Source: Candidatus Liminaster caballi
Lineage (GTDB): Bacteria > Bacteroidota > Bacteroidia > Bacteroidales > UBA3663
DNA length: 64,000 bases
NCBI GenBank assembly: GCA_018065085.1
Contig: JAGHUA010000039.1
Location: 35,837-99,836 of the forward strand
Reading direction: 5' to 3'
Below the pieces are notes generated by a model. The model ran no database searches. It saw only the letters and a list, made by a program, of their open reading frames with translations, and was not told the DNA's origin. The translations under genes were made by a program, and so were the position numbers. Each line of letters opens with the position of its first letter. Positions within the stretch are counted from its first letter, which is position 1. This document shows positions 44,942 through 55,576 of the stretch, piece after piece.

Positions 44942-46315
44942 ATGCAAAACACTTTCTACCATAATCTGCACGGTGCGCTGGTCTCATCAGAGGCGTTGCA
45001 CCACGTAGTTGCCGAACTTCAGGAGTCAGGTCTTGAATACCTTTTGCTTCAACTGCAGGAGGGCGAGTTCGAGATGACCGATGCTGAACTGAAACGCCTG
45101 CAGAATGTGATGACCGACAGCCGTTCGCCCATGGTCTATGCCGATTTCCGACAGGAGGAACAGTCAGCCATTGTGCCCCATCCATGCATCGACTACCAGT
45201 TCGGATCGTTGCGCGATGACTTTGATTTCGGTCCGCTTGTCCTGCTGCGAGCCGAGGATGTGATCGAGGCCGATGGATATGTTAATGGTGACTGGGTGGA
45301 CGATGACGATGCCATTGCATACGTCTCAGATCTCAAGTTCGCTGCCTGGTATCAGTTGAGACTCATCCTTTCGCTGCGTGCCTTGCCTTTCCATATCAAC
45401 GAACTGAGTTATACGTTCAAGCCTGTAGCTGACGGCGGTGCGTCACAGTTCGACTATGTCAACCCGCGCAACTGTGAGGTGCAGGTTGAATACGAAAGGG
45501 TAGTGACCCAGCATCTGCGCGACCTTGATGCGCTGGTCGATCACCGTCAGCTGGCCGATGGACTGACACAGGACATGGATGGCGGTGTGAAGGTGTCGGT
45601 GGTGATTCCGGTGTTCAACCGTGTCAGGACAATTGCTGATGCCATCACTTCGGCATTGTCGCAAAAGACTGATTTCGAGTTTAATGTGCTGGTTGTAGAT
45701 AATCACAGCACTGATGGCACAACCGACATCATCTCACGTATGGCAGAGGAGGATAATCGCGTGATACATATCGTTCCCGAAGAGACAACGCTGATGATTG
45801 GCGGTTGTTGGAACAAGGCTGTGTCACACGTGTGCTGCGGACACTATGTGGTGCAGCTCGACAGCGATGATACATACTCGCGACCTGATACCCTGCAGAT
45901 GGTGGCAGACGCGTTTGCCGCCCAGAAGTGCATGGCTGTGGTGGGCAGTTATTCGCTGACCGATTTCGATGGCAATCCGTTGCCTCCAGGACTCATCGAT
46001 CATCGTGAGTGGACGCCCGAAAATGGTATGAACAATGCGCTGCGAATCAACGGATTGGGTGCGCCGCGTGCCTTTGCGCGTGACCTCCTCCGTCAGCATC
46101 CGTTGCCCAATACGAGCTACGGCGAGGACTATGCCGCAATGCTCCGTATCTCGCGTCATTACCGCATAGGCCGTATCTATGAGTCGCTCTATAACTGCCG
46201 CCGATGGTCGGGCAACAGCGATGCCGCCCTTTCGCTCGAAAAGATCAACCGTAATAATCTCTATAAGGACAGGATTCGCACCATCGAACTGAATGCCCGA
46301 ATCCGTAACGTATGA
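44942..46315 (+). CDS. Glycosyltransferase family 2 with N-terminal extension
   Basis: 457 residues. The GT-A domain starts near 218: [34 protein letters not shown], and the metal site [15 protein letters not shown]. The first 215 residues ([20 protein letters not shown] ... [13 protein letters not shown]) look like a second, degenerate nucleotide-sugar-binding half. Donor and acceptor unknown. It heads an apparent three-gene operon, with the DUF4922-SpoIID gene beginning 4 bp after the stop, an association that hints at cell-wall or storage-glycan work. Start placed by the promoter. Confidence 0.82.
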   Translation: MQNTFYHNLHGALVSSEALHHVVAELQESGLEYLLLQLQEGEFEMTDAELKRLQNVMTDSRSPMVYADFRQEEQSAIVPHPCIDYQFGSLRDDFDFGPLVLLRAEDVIEADGYVNGDWVDDDDAIAYVSDLKFAAWYQLRLILSLRALPFHINELSYTFKPVADGGASQFDYVNPRNCEVQVEYERVVTQHLRDLDALVDHRQLADGLTQDMDGGVKVSVVIPVFNRVRTIADAITSALSQKTDFEFNVLVVDNHSTDGTTDIISRMAEEDNRVIHIVPEETTLMIGGCWNKAVSHVCCGHYVVQLDSDDTYSRPDTLQMVADAFAAQKCMAVVGSYSLTDFDGNPLPPGLIDHREWTPENGMNNALRINGLGAPRAFARDLLRQHPLPNTSYGEDYAAMLRISRHYRIGRIYESLYNCRRWSGNSDAALSLEKINRNNLYKDRIRTIELNARIRNV

Positions 46316-46319
46316 CAAT

Positions 46320-48380
46320 ATGATAAATCTCGATCAATTCTTCAACCAGCAGCTGGCTGTGTGGCCGGAGGCTCAGCAACGATACCGTGACCTGTCGCAG
46401 GCAAGTCACAAGACCATCATGATCGGAGGCCGTGACTATGACGTGATGTTCAATCCTGCCCGCATGAAGAGTGCGGCGGCGAAGGTGGATAACGGCAAGG
46501 TGGCGCGTCCGTGCTTCCTCTGTCAGGACGCATTGCCAAAAGAGCAGAACCGCATCGAGGTCAAGGCAATACCATCGGGCAACATGTATAACATCATGGT
46601 CAATCCGTTCCCTATCACCGACCATCATTTCACAATCGTTGCCAATCAGCACACACCTCAGGATTTCTCTGGCCGTCATTGGGATATGGCTTTCCTTGCT
46701 GATCTGATGCCAGATTATCTGATCTTCTTCAACGGAGCGTGCAGCGGAGCTTCTGCGCCTGATCACATGCACTTTCAGGCTGTGCCAAAACACCTTGTGC
46801 CTCTCACTCATTGGTCCTGGCAGGAGCAGTTGGACATGGGGGTGACCTCTGTGATGCCAAAAACAGCGCCTGCTGACGATCCTCACTATATGAATAAGAA
46901 TGTGGTGTGCTGGACCGATGGGCAGGACTGTCACTGGCTGGTTATCGACCGTAAGTGCCACCGTCCGTCGCAATATCCCGATACGTTGCTGATCTCGCCG
47001 GCCTCACTTGAGTTCTGCGGTCTTGTGCCGATGGCGCGTCAGGATGATTTTGACAGGTTGGATGCCACGCTCCTTGCCGATGTTCTTGGTCAATGCCGCC
47101 GTCAGGAACCGATGATCCATGTGGGTGTGATGGAGGGGCAGCAGATACGTTTCTCAGCCGAAGAACGAACTCACGCCTTGAATTATCTGGCTGACGGTCG
47201 TATGCTGCATGTGATGGATTATGGTTCAAACCGTGCAGAGAAGCACGAAATTGAAGAATACCGCACACATTCGCAACCGTTCACCCTTGAGGGCGTAACC
47301 ATCGGCAAGCAGTTCCATTGGCAGCAGCAGGAGGATCAGTCGTTCATGGGTTCACTGCGAGTCATTGCTGCTGAGGGTCAGCTTCATGCCATCAACACAG
47401 TGCCTGTCGAGGAATATCTGAAGTCGGTGATATCGAGCGAGATGTCGGCGATGAACAATCTTGAACTGCTCAAGACTCATGCCATTATATCGCGTTCGTG
47501 GGTGATGCGGCAGATTGCCAATTCACATCAACCGGATGCATCCGATGCTCGGCATAAGTCAGATAATGTCATCATAAAGGCCGATAATGCCATCGTTAAG
47601 TTCTGGGATCATTCTGACCATACGCTGTTCGATGTTTGTGCCGATGACCACTGCCAGCGTTACCAGGGCATAACCCGTCAGAACTCGCCGTTGGTCAATC
47701 AGGCTATTGACGAGACTCGCGGCATGGTGCTTATCGACCCATCTGACGGTTCTGTGTGTGATGCCCGTTTCTCGAAGTGCTGCGGTGGACGTTCTGAGCT
47801 GTTCAGTGCCTGCTGGCAGGATCGTGATTATGGTTATCTGCAGCCGGTCGATGACCCATGGTGTGACACAAGTGACGAACGTGTGCTGCGCCTCGTGTTG
47901 AATGATTATGACCAGCATACACACGACTTCCATGACTGGACGGTTACTTATTCCCAGTCACAGATTTCCGAACTTGTATGTCGCAGGCTTCTTGCCGAAT
48001 TTCCAGACCCTGATTCGGACGTCCATCGTCGTATTGCCGCCATCGGAAAGATCATTTCGTTCGAACCTCTTCAGCGCGGACCCTCAGGTCGTATCGTCAC
48101 GCTTCGTATCACTGGCGAGGGTGGAAGCATAACCATCGGCAAGGAACTGCTCATACGCAAGGCCTTGTCCGAATCGCATCTCTACAGTTCGGCGTTCGAT
48201 GTGTCGGTGACTGACGATGCCGTGACGGGCGAGAAGGTCTTCACTCTGACTGGCAAAGGCTGGGGCCACGGCGTTGGATTATGTCAGATCGGAGCCGCGA
48301 ATATGAGCCAGAACGGCTTCGATTACCAACAGATTCTTGCCCATTACTTCACCGGTGCAGAAATTAGGAAAATATATTGA
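46320..48380 (+). CDS. DUF4922 - SpoIID/LytB fusion protein
   Basis: 686 residues. N-terminal part (1-320) is DUF4922: ARPCFLCQDALP zinc-knuckle, NPFPITDHHFTIVAN and SAPDHMHFQAVP, which resembles the HxHxQ segment of GalT/Ap4A phosphorylase enzymes. C-terminal part (about 340-686) is SpoIID: INTVPVEEYLKSVISSEMSAM, IDETRGMVL, FSKCCGG and GKGWGHGVGLCQIGAANM. SpoIID proteins of sporulating bacteria cleave denuded glycan strands; in Bacteroidetes the role is open. No signal peptide is visible, which is odd for a wall enzyme. Four bp after the GT2 gene. Confidence 0.85.
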   Translation: MINLDQFFNQQLAVWPEAQQRYRDLSQASHKTIMIGGRDYDVMFNPARMKSAAAKVDNGKVARPCFLCQDALPKEQNRIEVKAIPSGNMYNIMVNPFPITDHHFTIVANQHTPQDFSGRHWDMAFLADLMPDYLIFFNGACSGASAPDHMHFQAVPKHLVPLTHWSWQEQLDMGVTSVMPKTAPADDPHYMNKNVVCWTDGQDCHWLVIDRKCHRPSQYPDTLLISPASLEFCGLVPMARQDDFDRLDATLLADVLGQCRRQEPMIHVGVMEGQQIRFSAEERTHALNYLADGRMLHVMDYGSNRAEKHEIEEYRTHSQPFTLEGVTIGKQFHWQQQEDQSFMGSLRVIAAEGQLHAINTVPVEEYLKSVISSEMSAMNNLELLKTHAIISRSWVMRQIANSHQPDASDARHKSDNVIIKADNAIVKFWDHSDHTLFDVCADDHCQRYQGITRQNSPLVNQAIDETRGMVLIDPSDGSVCDARFSKCCGGRSELFSACWQDRDYGYLQPVDDPWCDTSDERVLRLVLNDYDQHTHDFHDWTVTYSQSQISELVCRRLLAEFPDPDSDVHRRIAAIGKIISFEPLQRGPSGRIVTLRITGEGGSITIGKELLIRKALSESHLYSSAFDVSVTDDAVTGEKVFTLTGKGWGHGVGLCQIGAANMSQNGFDYQQILAHYFTGAEIRKIY

Positions 48381-48400
48381 AATACAAATTAATACTGATT

Positions 48401-50233
48401 ATGACAAAACACATGTTAGTTAGTGCATTGGCAACCTTGTCAATGGTTGCTTGCACGCAGAGACCGATGACTGTCGAAGACCCTGCATCGACAGTCGTTA
48501 ATGCCGACGGAACTGTTACTTTTAACTATCGTAACGATTTGGCTAAAGAGGTTATGGTTGACGTCCAGTTTGCGGGTCGCCATTCGATGGAGAGGGATTC
48601 CGTAAGCGGACTTTGGACGGTGACTCTTGGTCCGGCTGCTCCCGATATGTACCCTTATTGCTTTGTGGTGGACGGCGTGAGCATCATGGATCCGAAGTGC
48701 AGCCAGTGGTTTCCAAACGAAGGCTTCAAGAATTCGTTGCTCGACATTCCTGGGTCTGATGCGCCTCTTATCCACAGCATTCAGCCTGTTGCTCACGGTG
48801 ATGTGGAATACGTGACCTATTACTCAGAGACGATCAAGGCCTACAGCAACGCATTGGTCTATCTGCCACCGTCTTACGCTGCTTCCGATAAGTCTTATCC
48901 TGTGTTCTATCTCATAAGCGGCACAACCGACACCGAGGAGGTTTATTATAAGGTAGGTCGCATGAACTACATCCTCGACAATCTCATCGCTCAGGGCGAG
49001 GCCAAGGAGATGATAGTGGTGCTTCCATACGGTAATCCGATGAAGCTTGTCGGTTCGACAGACATGCTTGGCAGCAATGATCTTTTCAGCGAGGATCTGG
49101 TGGGCAGTCTCATGCCTTATGTCGAGAGTCATTACCGCACTGCCAACGATCGCGAGAACCGTGCCATCGGAGGTTTTTCACGTGGTGGCAATCAGGCTTT
49201 GATGAACGGACTCATGAACCTCGACAAGTTCTCTTATCTCTGTTCCTACAGTTCGTTCACATCGACCGAATTGCCTAAGGTCTATGACAACGCAAAGGCA
49301 ACCAACAGTAAGATCAACCTCTTTTGGACAGGTGTTGGAACCGATGATTTCCTCTACGGAACAGCACGTGATTACACCGAGTTCCTCGACCGAAAAGGCA
49401 TCCGTTGCGTGAAGGAATATACCGACGATAAATTTGGACATACATGGATGAATGCCAAGTATTTCCTTGCAAAAACCATGCGCCTTCTTTTTAATCCTGA
49501 AGCATCGGCTGAAGCTATGAAAAATGCGCAGCCTACCAAGGCAAAGACAGGCAACGAACAGCAGTTTACTCCTGGTGTCATGGCCCGGCTTTTCCCTCGT
49601 CCTATCGTCTCGCCTGAGTTCACTACCGATGGTGTCACATTCCGATTCAAGGCGCCTTCTGCCGAGTGCGTAATGCTCGATGGAGAGATGCTCAATGGTC
49701 CTCATAAAATGGAACGGGACAGCGACGGAGTCTGGTCTGTCACATTGACCGATGTTACTCCCGATGTATATTGCTACAACTTTGTTGTCGATGATCTGCA
49801 GGTAGTCGATCCACAGAATATGTATCTTGCTCCAGACCGTGGTTTCAAGCGCAGTGTACTCAATATGCCCGATGCTCCATTCTCGGTCAATAATGCTCGT
49901 CTCAACTATTCCCCTGTGGCATACAAGGCCGAGACCACAGCCAATGGTGAGAGCCGTTTCTATGCCACTGTTTCGCCATTGGGAATTGATGCCACTTCAT
50001 TGCCGGTCGTTGCTTTGGTGGCAGGTGGAAACGATACGTTCGAGAGCTGGTATAAGATTGCCCATGCCAATCTCATTCTCGATCAGATGATGGCCGAAGG
50101 CAAGTGCAAGCCATGTGTTCTTTATCTCGTTGAGCAGCCGATGGCCAATGCCGCTGTTCAACTCGTTTCATCCGATTACATGACGTGGTCTGATGCTCGA
50201 AAAGCCCTTGTCGAGGCATTGAGCAATCTCTGA
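48401..50233 (+). CDS. Esterase lipoprotein with duplicated E-set/CE1 halves
   Basis: 610 residues. N-terminal MTKHMLVSALATLSMVACTQ is a signal with lipobox-like MVAC. An E-set sugar-binding-like domain (about 25-115) precedes a CE1/enterochelin-esterase-like alpha/beta hydrolase with nucleophile in GGFSRGGN and a His in KFGHTWMNAKYF. After residue 395 a second E-set domain and a second, shortened esterase half (VALVAGGNDTFESWYKIAHANLILDQM) follow, with no serine elbow. First half probably removes acyl groups from plant or host glycans. The ATG at 48401 is chosen over a TTG at 48377 that overlaps the preceding stop. Confidence 0.75.
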   Translation: MTKHMLVSALATLSMVACTQRPMTVEDPASTVVNADGTVTFNYRNDLAKEVMVDVQFAGRHSMERDSVSGLWTVTLGPAAPDMYPYCFVVDGVSIMDPKCSQWFPNEGFKNSLLDIPGSDAPLIHSIQPVAHGDVEYVTYYSETIKAYSNALVYLPPSYAASDKSYPVFYLISGTTDTEEVYYKVGRMNYILDNLIAQGEAKEMIVVLPYGNPMKLVGSTDMLGSNDLFSEDLVGSLMPYVESHYRTANDRENRAIGGFSRGGNQALMNGLMNLDKFSYLCSYSSFTSTELPKVYDNAKATNSKINLFWTGVGTDDFLYGTARDYTEFLDRKGIRCVKEYTDDKFGHTWMNAKYFLAKTMRLLFNPEASAEAMKNAQPTKAKTGNEQQFTPGVMARLFPRPIVSPEFTTDGVTFRFKAPSAECVMLDGEMLNGPHKMERDSDGVWSVTLTDVTPDVYCYNFVVDDLQVVDPQNMYLAPDRGFKRSVLNMPDAPFSVNNARLNYSPVAYKAETTANGESRFYATVSPLGIDATSLPVVALVAGGNDTFESWYKIAHANLILDQMMAEGKCKPCVLYLVEQPMANAAVQLVSSDYMTWSDARKALVEALSNL

Positions 50234-50303
50234 TTTCCCATGCGCGATTAGCGCTTTTGTGCCATTTTTGTTCTCAAATTTGCAAACATAATGTTCCAAA
50301 ATG

Positions 50304-50386
50304 TAATTTTGAGTACAAAAATGGCATTTCCTATGCACAAAAACGAAAAATATCGATGGTTAGTTAAAAAATTATTAATAATTTTG
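50304..50386 (+). promoter_or_regulatory. Two -7 boxes before the UpxY gene
   Basis: TAATTTTG occurs at 50304-50311 and again at 50379-50386. The second would place the transcript start just before the in-frame ATGs at 50409 and 50451, arguing against the TTG at 50391. Confidence 0.45.
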
Positions 50387-50408
50387 TGCATTGAAAATCT
50401 TTTGTGGA

Positions 50409-51428
50409 ATGCCAACGAACTACCAAGCAGAACAAGGCAAGATCAGTTTTATGAAACTGAATATTTCTGACAGCGACGCTGCCAACATTGCTTCATTTCT
50501 CGGTTACCAAGAGGAGAAAGAAAAGCATTGGTTTGCCTATAAGATTGCTCGGTTTGATGATTTCTACAGGAATCGATTTGAGAAGGACCATAATATGCAG
50601 GTCTATTTCCCTGCTAAGAAGGTTGAACGTAGGTTCAGGGGCAAGACAGTCGAAATGTTAGTCTCTGACCTTTACAACTATGTCTTTGTGCTGGCCAGTA
50701 AAGAGCAGGTCGTCGATTTCCATAAAGAAAATGATATTTGGCCTATCTACAGACGTCGTGAGCGATTTGCGGTCGAGAAGAAGACTCCTTGGCTTAAGAC
50801 CTGGGTCACTCTTCCTGCCGGCCAGATGCACTCGATTATGCTCACCTTCGAGAAGTACATCGAGGAGGTCGAGTTCGTCACTCCTGACGACCAGTTGCTC
50901 GAAAAGGGCGATAAGGTTCGTGTGATAGCCGGCCATTTCGCGGGATTGGAAGGCACCTTGATTACAAATCAGGGCAGTCATAAGGGTGGGCGCATCTTTG
51001 TGAATGTCACCAACCGAATGGTTGCCAAGACTGCCTATGTGCCTGACGAATTCATACAGGTGCTGTCATTCTCGCGCAACACCAATCACTTCTCCCGCCA
51101 GATTGCTGCCATCGAGAAGGTGCTCGACGATGCTGTCTCGGCAATAAAATCCGGAAATGGTATGTCCTCAGAGCAGCGTGCTTCGGTTGAATTCTTTCTC
51201 TTCCGCTATGAGCATCTCACCGATCTTTCTCATCTGGCTCTTGCCAAGTTCACGGCTTGCCGATATGCGGCATTGGTGACTGTTGGTCGCAAGGTCGAGG
51301 CCGAGGAATGTATGAGGGCGTTCTACGAAAAGATACAGAGCGATCCAAAAAGTCAGAGGGCATTCGAGAGATGGCCGTCTGCAAAGGAATATATCGACAA
51401 TTGGAAGCATAAACTAGACTTCAGTTAA
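50409..51428 (+). CDS. UpxY/NusG-like transcription antiterminator
   Basis: 339 residues, longer than typical UpxY (about 170-190) owing to a C-terminal helical region (about 225-339). NGN part: KHWFAYKIARFDDFYRNRF ... VYFPAKKVERRFRGKTVEM ... LYNYVFVLASKEQVV. KOW motif at about 165-195: LEKGDKVRVIAGHFAGLEGTLI. UpxY proteins load on RNA polymerase at the 5' leader of a capsule operon and prevent early termination. It sits first in front of ugd-galE-manA-gmd-fcl, the usual place. Start uncertain between 50409 and 50451. Confidence 0.8.
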   Translation: MPTNYQAEQGKISFMKLNISDSDAANIASFLGYQEEKEKHWFAYKIARFDDFYRNRFEKDHNMQVYFPAKKVERRFRGKTVEMLVSDLYNYVFVLASKEQVVDFHKENDIWPIYRRRERFAVEKKTPWLKTWVTLPAGQMHSIMLTFEKYIEEVEFVTPDDQLLEKGDKVRVIAGHFAGLEGTLITNQGSHKGGRIFVNVTNRMVAKTAYVPDEFIQVLSFSRNTNHFSRQIAAIEKVLDDAVSAIKSGNGMSSEQRASVEFFLFRYEHLTDLSHLALAKFTACRYAALVTVGRKVEAEECMRAFYEKIQSDPKSQRAFERWPSAKEYIDNWKHKLDFS

Positions 51429-51522
51429 TGTCCTCACGGCTCCTGAACGTAAGCCATAGATTCTGATTGTCAAAAAGTGGCGAATCTTACATGTTTGCCA
51501 CATCTGTTACTAAAAGCATTGA

Positions 51523-51549
51523 CCCACTGATAGTTACGCTATCGGTGGG
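51523..51549 (+). promoter_or_regulatory. 11-bp hairpin in the upxY-ugd gap
   Basis: CCCACTGATAG pairs with CTATCGGTGGG around TTACG, 37 bases before the ugd start. No T run follows, so it is not a classic terminator; it could be an UpxY-responsive pause or leader element (inference). A weaker GTGGC/GCCAC pair precedes it. Confidence 0.5.
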
Positions 51550-51585
51550 ACGAAAAGTTTATTCACATCCAAAATACAAAAAGAA

Positions 51586-52989
51586 ATGCGCGATTTCAAA
51601 GATCTCAAAATTGCAGTGGCTGGAACCGGTTACGTCGGCCTCTCCATCGCCACACTTCTTGCTCAGCATCATCAGGTGACTGCGGTTGACGTGATTGCAG
51701 AGAAAGTGGATAAGATTAACTCCCGAATCTCCCCTATACAGGACGAATATATTGAAAAGTATTTTGCCGAGAAGAAACTCGATCTTACAGCTACGCTCGA
51801 TGGCGCTGCGGCCTATCGCGATGCTGATTTCGTGGTCATTGCGGCTCCTACCAACTACGATCCTGTTAAGAATTTCTTCGACACCCATCATATCGAGGAT
51901 GTCATCGACCTCGTCCTCAGTGTCAATCCTGATGCTGTCATGGTCATCAAATCGACCATTCCTGTCGGTTATACACGTTCAATCTATGTCAGGTATGCCT
52001 TGAAGTTCCTCACCGATCCATCGCTCAAGGGCAAGACGTTCAACCTCCTGTTCTCGCCTGAGTTCCTCCGTGAGTCAAAGGCGCTCTATGACAACCTCTA
52101 TCCATCGCGCATCATCGTCGGTTTTCCTAAGCAGCTTCCTGCCGGTGCCGACAGCAAGTGGGACGAGGAGAATGCCGCCCTTACGGCCATTAGCAGTCCT
52201 GATGCCGAACAGCATGCCAAGATGTTCGCCAGCCTGCTGATCGAAGGTTCGCTCAATTCTGTCGAACTCAATCCCGATGGAGTACTTCCTCTCGGTCATG
52301 CCACAGAGAAGGTGCTGTTCATGGGCTTGAAGGAGGCCGAGGCAGTTAAGCTCTTTGCCAACACATATCTCGCACTGCGTGTCTCATATTTCAATGAGCT
52401 CGACACATACGCCGAGGTCAAGGGTCTCGACCCTCAGGCCATCATCAATGGCGTCGGTCTTGATCCTCGTATCGGCACACATTACAACAATCCGTCGTTC
52501 GGCTATGGCGGCTATTGTCTTCCAAAGGATACCAAGCAGCTTCTCGCCAACTATCAGGATGTGCCTCAGCAGATGATGTCGGCCATTGTCGAGTCCAACC
52601 GCACCCGTAAGGACTTCATCGCCGATCAGGTGCTCAAGATGGCGGGCTGGTATGGATATTCCGAGAACAACACCTGGAACTCTGAAACATCCGGCACCCT
52701 TAAGACTCCTACCATCGGTGTCTATCGTCTGACCATGAAGTCCAATTCCGACAATTTTCGTCAGTCGGCCATCCAGGGCATCATGAAGCGTATCAAGGCC
52801 AAGGGCGCAGAGGTCATCATCTATGAACCGACGCTTGAAAACGGCTCTTCGTTCTTCGGTTCCATCGTTGTCAATGACCTTGCCGAGTTCAAAAAGCAGT
52901 CGGCAGCCATCATTGCCAATCGCTATGACGAGTGTCTCAACGATGTCGAGTCTAAGGTCTATACCCGCGACCTCTTCCGTCGTGACTGA
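51586..52989 (+). CDS. UDP-glucose 6-dehydrogenase-family protein
   Basis: 467 residues. Oxidises UDP-glucose to UDP-glucuronate, or a related hexosamine. NAD-binding [10 protein letters not shown] near the N-terminus, [18 protein letters not shown], and the catalytic Cys311 in [11 protein letters not shown]. The sequence is of the short Wzx-cluster type (ugd/vipA); with two UDP-glucuronate 4-epimerases downstream, UDP-glucose is the likely substrate. First structural gene after the antiterminator. Confidence 0.87.
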   Translation: MRDFKDLKIAVAGTGYVGLSIATLLAQHHQVTAVDVIAEKVDKINSRISPIQDEYIEKYFAEKKLDLTATLDGAAAYRDADFVVIAAPTNYDPVKNFFDTHHIEDVIDLVLSVNPDAVMVIKSTIPVGYTRSIYVRYALKFLTDPSLKGKTFNLLFSPEFLRESKALYDNLYPSRIIVGFPKQLPAGADSKWDEENAALTAISSPDAEQHAKMFASLLIEGSLNSVELNPDGVLPLGHATEKVLFMGLKEAEAVKLFANTYLALRVSYFNELDTYAEVKGLDPQAIINGVGLDPRIGTHYNNPSFGYGGYCLPKDTKQLLANYQDVPQQMMSAIVESNRTRKDFIADQVLKMAGWYGYSENNTWNSETSGTLKTPTIGVYRLTMKSNSDNFRQSAIQGIMKRIKAKGAEVIIYEPTLENGSSFFGSIVVNDLAEFKKQSAAIIANRYDECLNDVESKVYTRDLFRRD

Positions 52990-53084
52990 TCCCAGGCTTA
53001 TTAGTCCTGTTAGGCTTATTAGCTCTATTAGGCCAAACACCCTCAAAACATCAAAACATCAAAACCTCAAAAAACTCAAAATAT
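52990..53084 (+). repeat. Low-complexity degenerate repeats between ugd and galE
   Basis: Contains TAGGCTTATTAG-type units repeated three times, then CATCAAAA/CTCAAAA units repeated four to five times up to the galE ATG. No promoter box or hairpin stands out. Confidence 0.6.
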
Positions 53085-54101
53085 ATGAACATTCTTCTTA
53101 CTGGCGGTGCCGGTTACATCGGCTCGCACACACTTATCGAACTTGATAAGGCTGGCCACTCAGTGGTCGTTGTCGATAACTTCTATAATTCTCAGCCAGA
53201 GGCAATCCGCCGCGTTGAGAAGATCATCGGTCATTCCGTAACACTCATCGAGGGTGATGTGCGTGACCGTGCGTGTCTTGAAAAGATTTTTACCGACCAC
53301 AAGATTGATGCTGTCATCAACTTTGCCGGTCTCAAGGCCGTTGGTGAGTCTGTTGCCAAGCCATTGGAGTATTACGAAAACAATATGAACGGAGTGTTCG
53401 TTCTCGTTGACGTGATGCGTAAGCATGGTTGCAAGAACATCATCTTCTCTTCTTCGGCCACCGTCTATGGCGATCCTGCCATCATTCCAATCACCGAGGA
53501 GTGTCCAAAGGGCACTTGCACCAATCCATACGGTTGGACAAAGTCTATGCTCGAACAGGTACTCATGGATGTCCAGAAGGCCGACCCAGAGTGGAACGTA
53601 GTCCTTCTCCGCTATTTCAACCCAATCGGTGCACACGAGTCAGGTCTCATCGGCGAGAATCCAAACGGTATTCCAAACAACCTCATGCCATACATCACCC
53701 AGACAGCCATCGGTATCCGCAAGGAGCTCGGCGTCTTCGGCAATGACTATGACACACCGGACGGCACAGGCGTACGCGACTATATCCATGTTGTTGACCT
53801 CGCTTGCGGTCATGTATGTGCTCTCAAGGCCATTCAGGAGAACAAGGGTCTTGCCATCTACAATCTCGGCACAGGCCACGGCTATTCGGTTCTTGATGTT
53901 GTCAAGGCATTCGAGAAGGCCAACGGTCTCAAGGTTCCATACGTCATCAAGCCTCGTCGTCCAGGTGATATCGCCACATGCTACTGCAATCCTGCCAAGG
54001 CTAAGGCCGAACTCGGTTGGGAGGCTAAGTTCGGAATCGAGGAGATGTGCCGCGACTCATGGCACTTCCAGAAGAACAATCCAAACGGTTACGAGAAATA
54101 A
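53085..54101 (+). CDS. galE: UDP-glucose 4-epimerase
   Basis: 338 residues, standard length. Interconverts UDP-glucose and UDP-galactose with bound NAD. Rossmann GGAGYIGSHT, catalytic region SSSATVYGDP and the active-site Tyr-Lys pair in NPYGWTKSMLEQ; AHESGLIGENPNGIPNNLMPY and GTGVRDYIHVVDLA are GalE-type signatures. Supplies UDP-galactose to glycan synthesis. Confidence 0.96.
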   Translation: MNILLTGGAGYIGSHTLIELDKAGHSVVVVDNFYNSQPEAIRRVEKIIGHSVTLIEGDVRDRACLEKIFTDHKIDAVINFAGLKAVGESVAKPLEYYENNMNGVFVLVDVMRKHGCKNIIFSSSATVYGDPAIIPITEECPKGTCTNPYGWTKSMLEQVLMDVQKADPEWNVVLLRYFNPIGAHESGLIGENPNGIPNNLMPYITQTAIGIRKELGVFGNDYDTPDGTGVRDYIHVVDLACGHVCALKAIQENKGLAIYNLGTGHGYSVLDVVKAFEKANGLKVPYVIKPRRPGDIATCYCNPAKAKAELGWEAKFGIEEMCRDSWHFQKNNPNGYEK

Positions 54102-54132
54102 TTCGCTTTCGCGCGCGTGCATAATTATTTGA

Positions 54133-55554
54133 ATGAAGAAAAGTCTCAAGGATATACAGCCCATAATCACATCCCATGCAGTGGGAGAGAAGCGAGTACT
54201 GCTCTCTCGTGATGAATCCGGATGCGGCATCACCCAGATAGCCGTCACCGATCTCCGTGCCGGCGAGGTGGCTCTTGCCCATATCCATCCCGATATGCAG
54301 GAGGGATTTTATGTGCTTGAGGGCGATTTGGATGTGACTCTCAACGATGATGTTCATCACTGCCACAAGGACGATTTTGTCTATGTGGAGTCGGGAACTG
54401 CACATGAGCTTCATGCTATAACCGACGTCCGCGTGATGACCATCGGCTGTGAGATTAAAGAGAAGAAATCACTACTTTATCCTATGGTTTTCAAGCCCAA
54501 TCTTCATTCAGTCGTATGGGGCGGCCAACGCATCAAGCCATGGAAGGGGATTCCGTCTTTGTCTCCAGAAGCTGAACCTGTCGGTGAGTCATGGGAAGTC
54601 TCGGCCGTTCCATCGTCTCCTTCCATTGTGGACAACGGTCATTGGACAGGTATGTCGCTCATCGACGTCATCAGTCAGATGCCGGAAGAGATCCTCGGAC
54701 GTGCCAATGCCAGGAAATATGGCAATAAGCTTCCCTTGCTCGTCAAGTTTATCGATGCCGAGAAAGATCTCTCCATTCAGGTACATCCCGATGACCAGAT
54801 GGCAATGCGCGAACATGGCAAGATGGGCAAGACCGAGATGTGGTATGTCATCGATGCCAAACCGGGAGCCTATCTGTATGCCGGCTTCAAGGACGATCTG
54901 ACATCTGAACAATACGCCCAAAAGGTATCCGATGGCTCCATTACTGACGCACTTGCCAAACACGAAGTCAACCCTGGAGATGTCTTCTATCTTCCTGCCG
55001 GACGTGTTCATGCCATCTGTGGCGGCATTCTTCTTGCCGAGGTGCAGCAGACCAGCGACGTCACCTATCGCATTTTCGACTATAATCGTCCGGGTCTTGA
55101 TGGCAAGCCTCGTCAGCTCCACACCGAACTTGCTGCAGAGGCTCTCGACTTTAAGGTCTATGACGAATATCGCACAGATTATGCAGTCAAAGAGTCTTCT
55201 GCCAACCATTGCATCGATTCGCCTTTCTTCAATGTCCGCATTGTTGACATCGACCAGCGTTTCCATCGCAACCTTGTCAAGTACGATTCCTTCATAATCA
55301 CCATGTGCCTAAAGGGCAGTTGCCACATCAAGATCCGTTCCACACAGGACGAGGTCGTCCTTCACGAAGGCAACAGTTGCCTTATCCCCGCCGCCATTGC
55401 CGACTATGACGTCGAGCCAATTAGCTCCTCGCCCTCTAAGGGTGAGGATAGGAGAGAGGTCGCTCATACACTCCTTCTTGATGCGTTTGTCGACAATAAG
55501 GACCGGAGCATGGTGCGTAAGGCAACAAGGTTCTTTCATATTTCGAAACTATAG
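54133..55554 (+). CDS. manA: Cupin - class I mannose-6-phosphate isomerase fusion
   Basis: 473 residues. Residues 1-115 form a cupin ([32 protein letters not shown]). Residues 120-473 are a class I phosphomannose isomerase: [69 protein letters not shown]. Converts fructose-6-phosphate to mannose-6-phosphate, leading to GDP-mannose for Gmd two steps later. The segment [14 protein letters not shown] near the end is an in-frame palindromic insertion (55425-55460). The same kind of insertion occurs in the kinase gene at 60283. Confidence 0.9.
   Translation: MKKSLKDIQPIITSHAVGEKRVLLSRDESGCGITQIAVTDLRAGEVALAHIHPDMQEGFYVLEGDLDVTLNDDVHHCHKDDFVYVESGTAHELHAITDVRVMTIGCEIKEKKSLLYPMVFKPNLHSVVWGGQRIKPWKGIPSLSPEAEPVGESWEVSAVPSSPSIVDNGHWTGMSLIDVISQMPEEILGRANARKYGNKLPLLVKFIDAEKDLSIQVHPDDQMAMREHGKMGKTEMWYVIDAKPGAYLYAGFKDDLTSEQYAQKVSDGSITDALAKHEVNPGDVFYLPAGRVHAICGGILLAEVQQTSDVTYRIFDYNRPGLDGKPRQLHTELAAEALDFKVYDEYRTDYAVKESSANHCIDSPFFNVRIVDIDQRFHRNLVKYDSFIITMCLKGSCHIKIRSTQDEVVLHEGNSCLIPAAIADYDVEPISSSPSKGEDRREVAHTLLLDAFVDNKDRSMVRKATRFFHISKL
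55425..55460 (+). repeat. Palindromic element inserted in-frame in manA
   Basis: Core GCCCTCTAAGGGTGAGG with palindromic CCCTCTAAGGG, then GATAGGAGAGAGGT. It adds about 12 residues to ManA. Counterpart at 60283-60309. Confidence 0.6.
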
Positions 55555-55576
55555 ATTTAATCATATATTATTTAAA

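Noticed and set aside
55425..55460. Frameshift or assembly error at the end of manA
   Set aside because: The frame stays open to a normal ManA end ([13 protein letters not shown]) and the same palindrome is found in-frame in the kinase gene.
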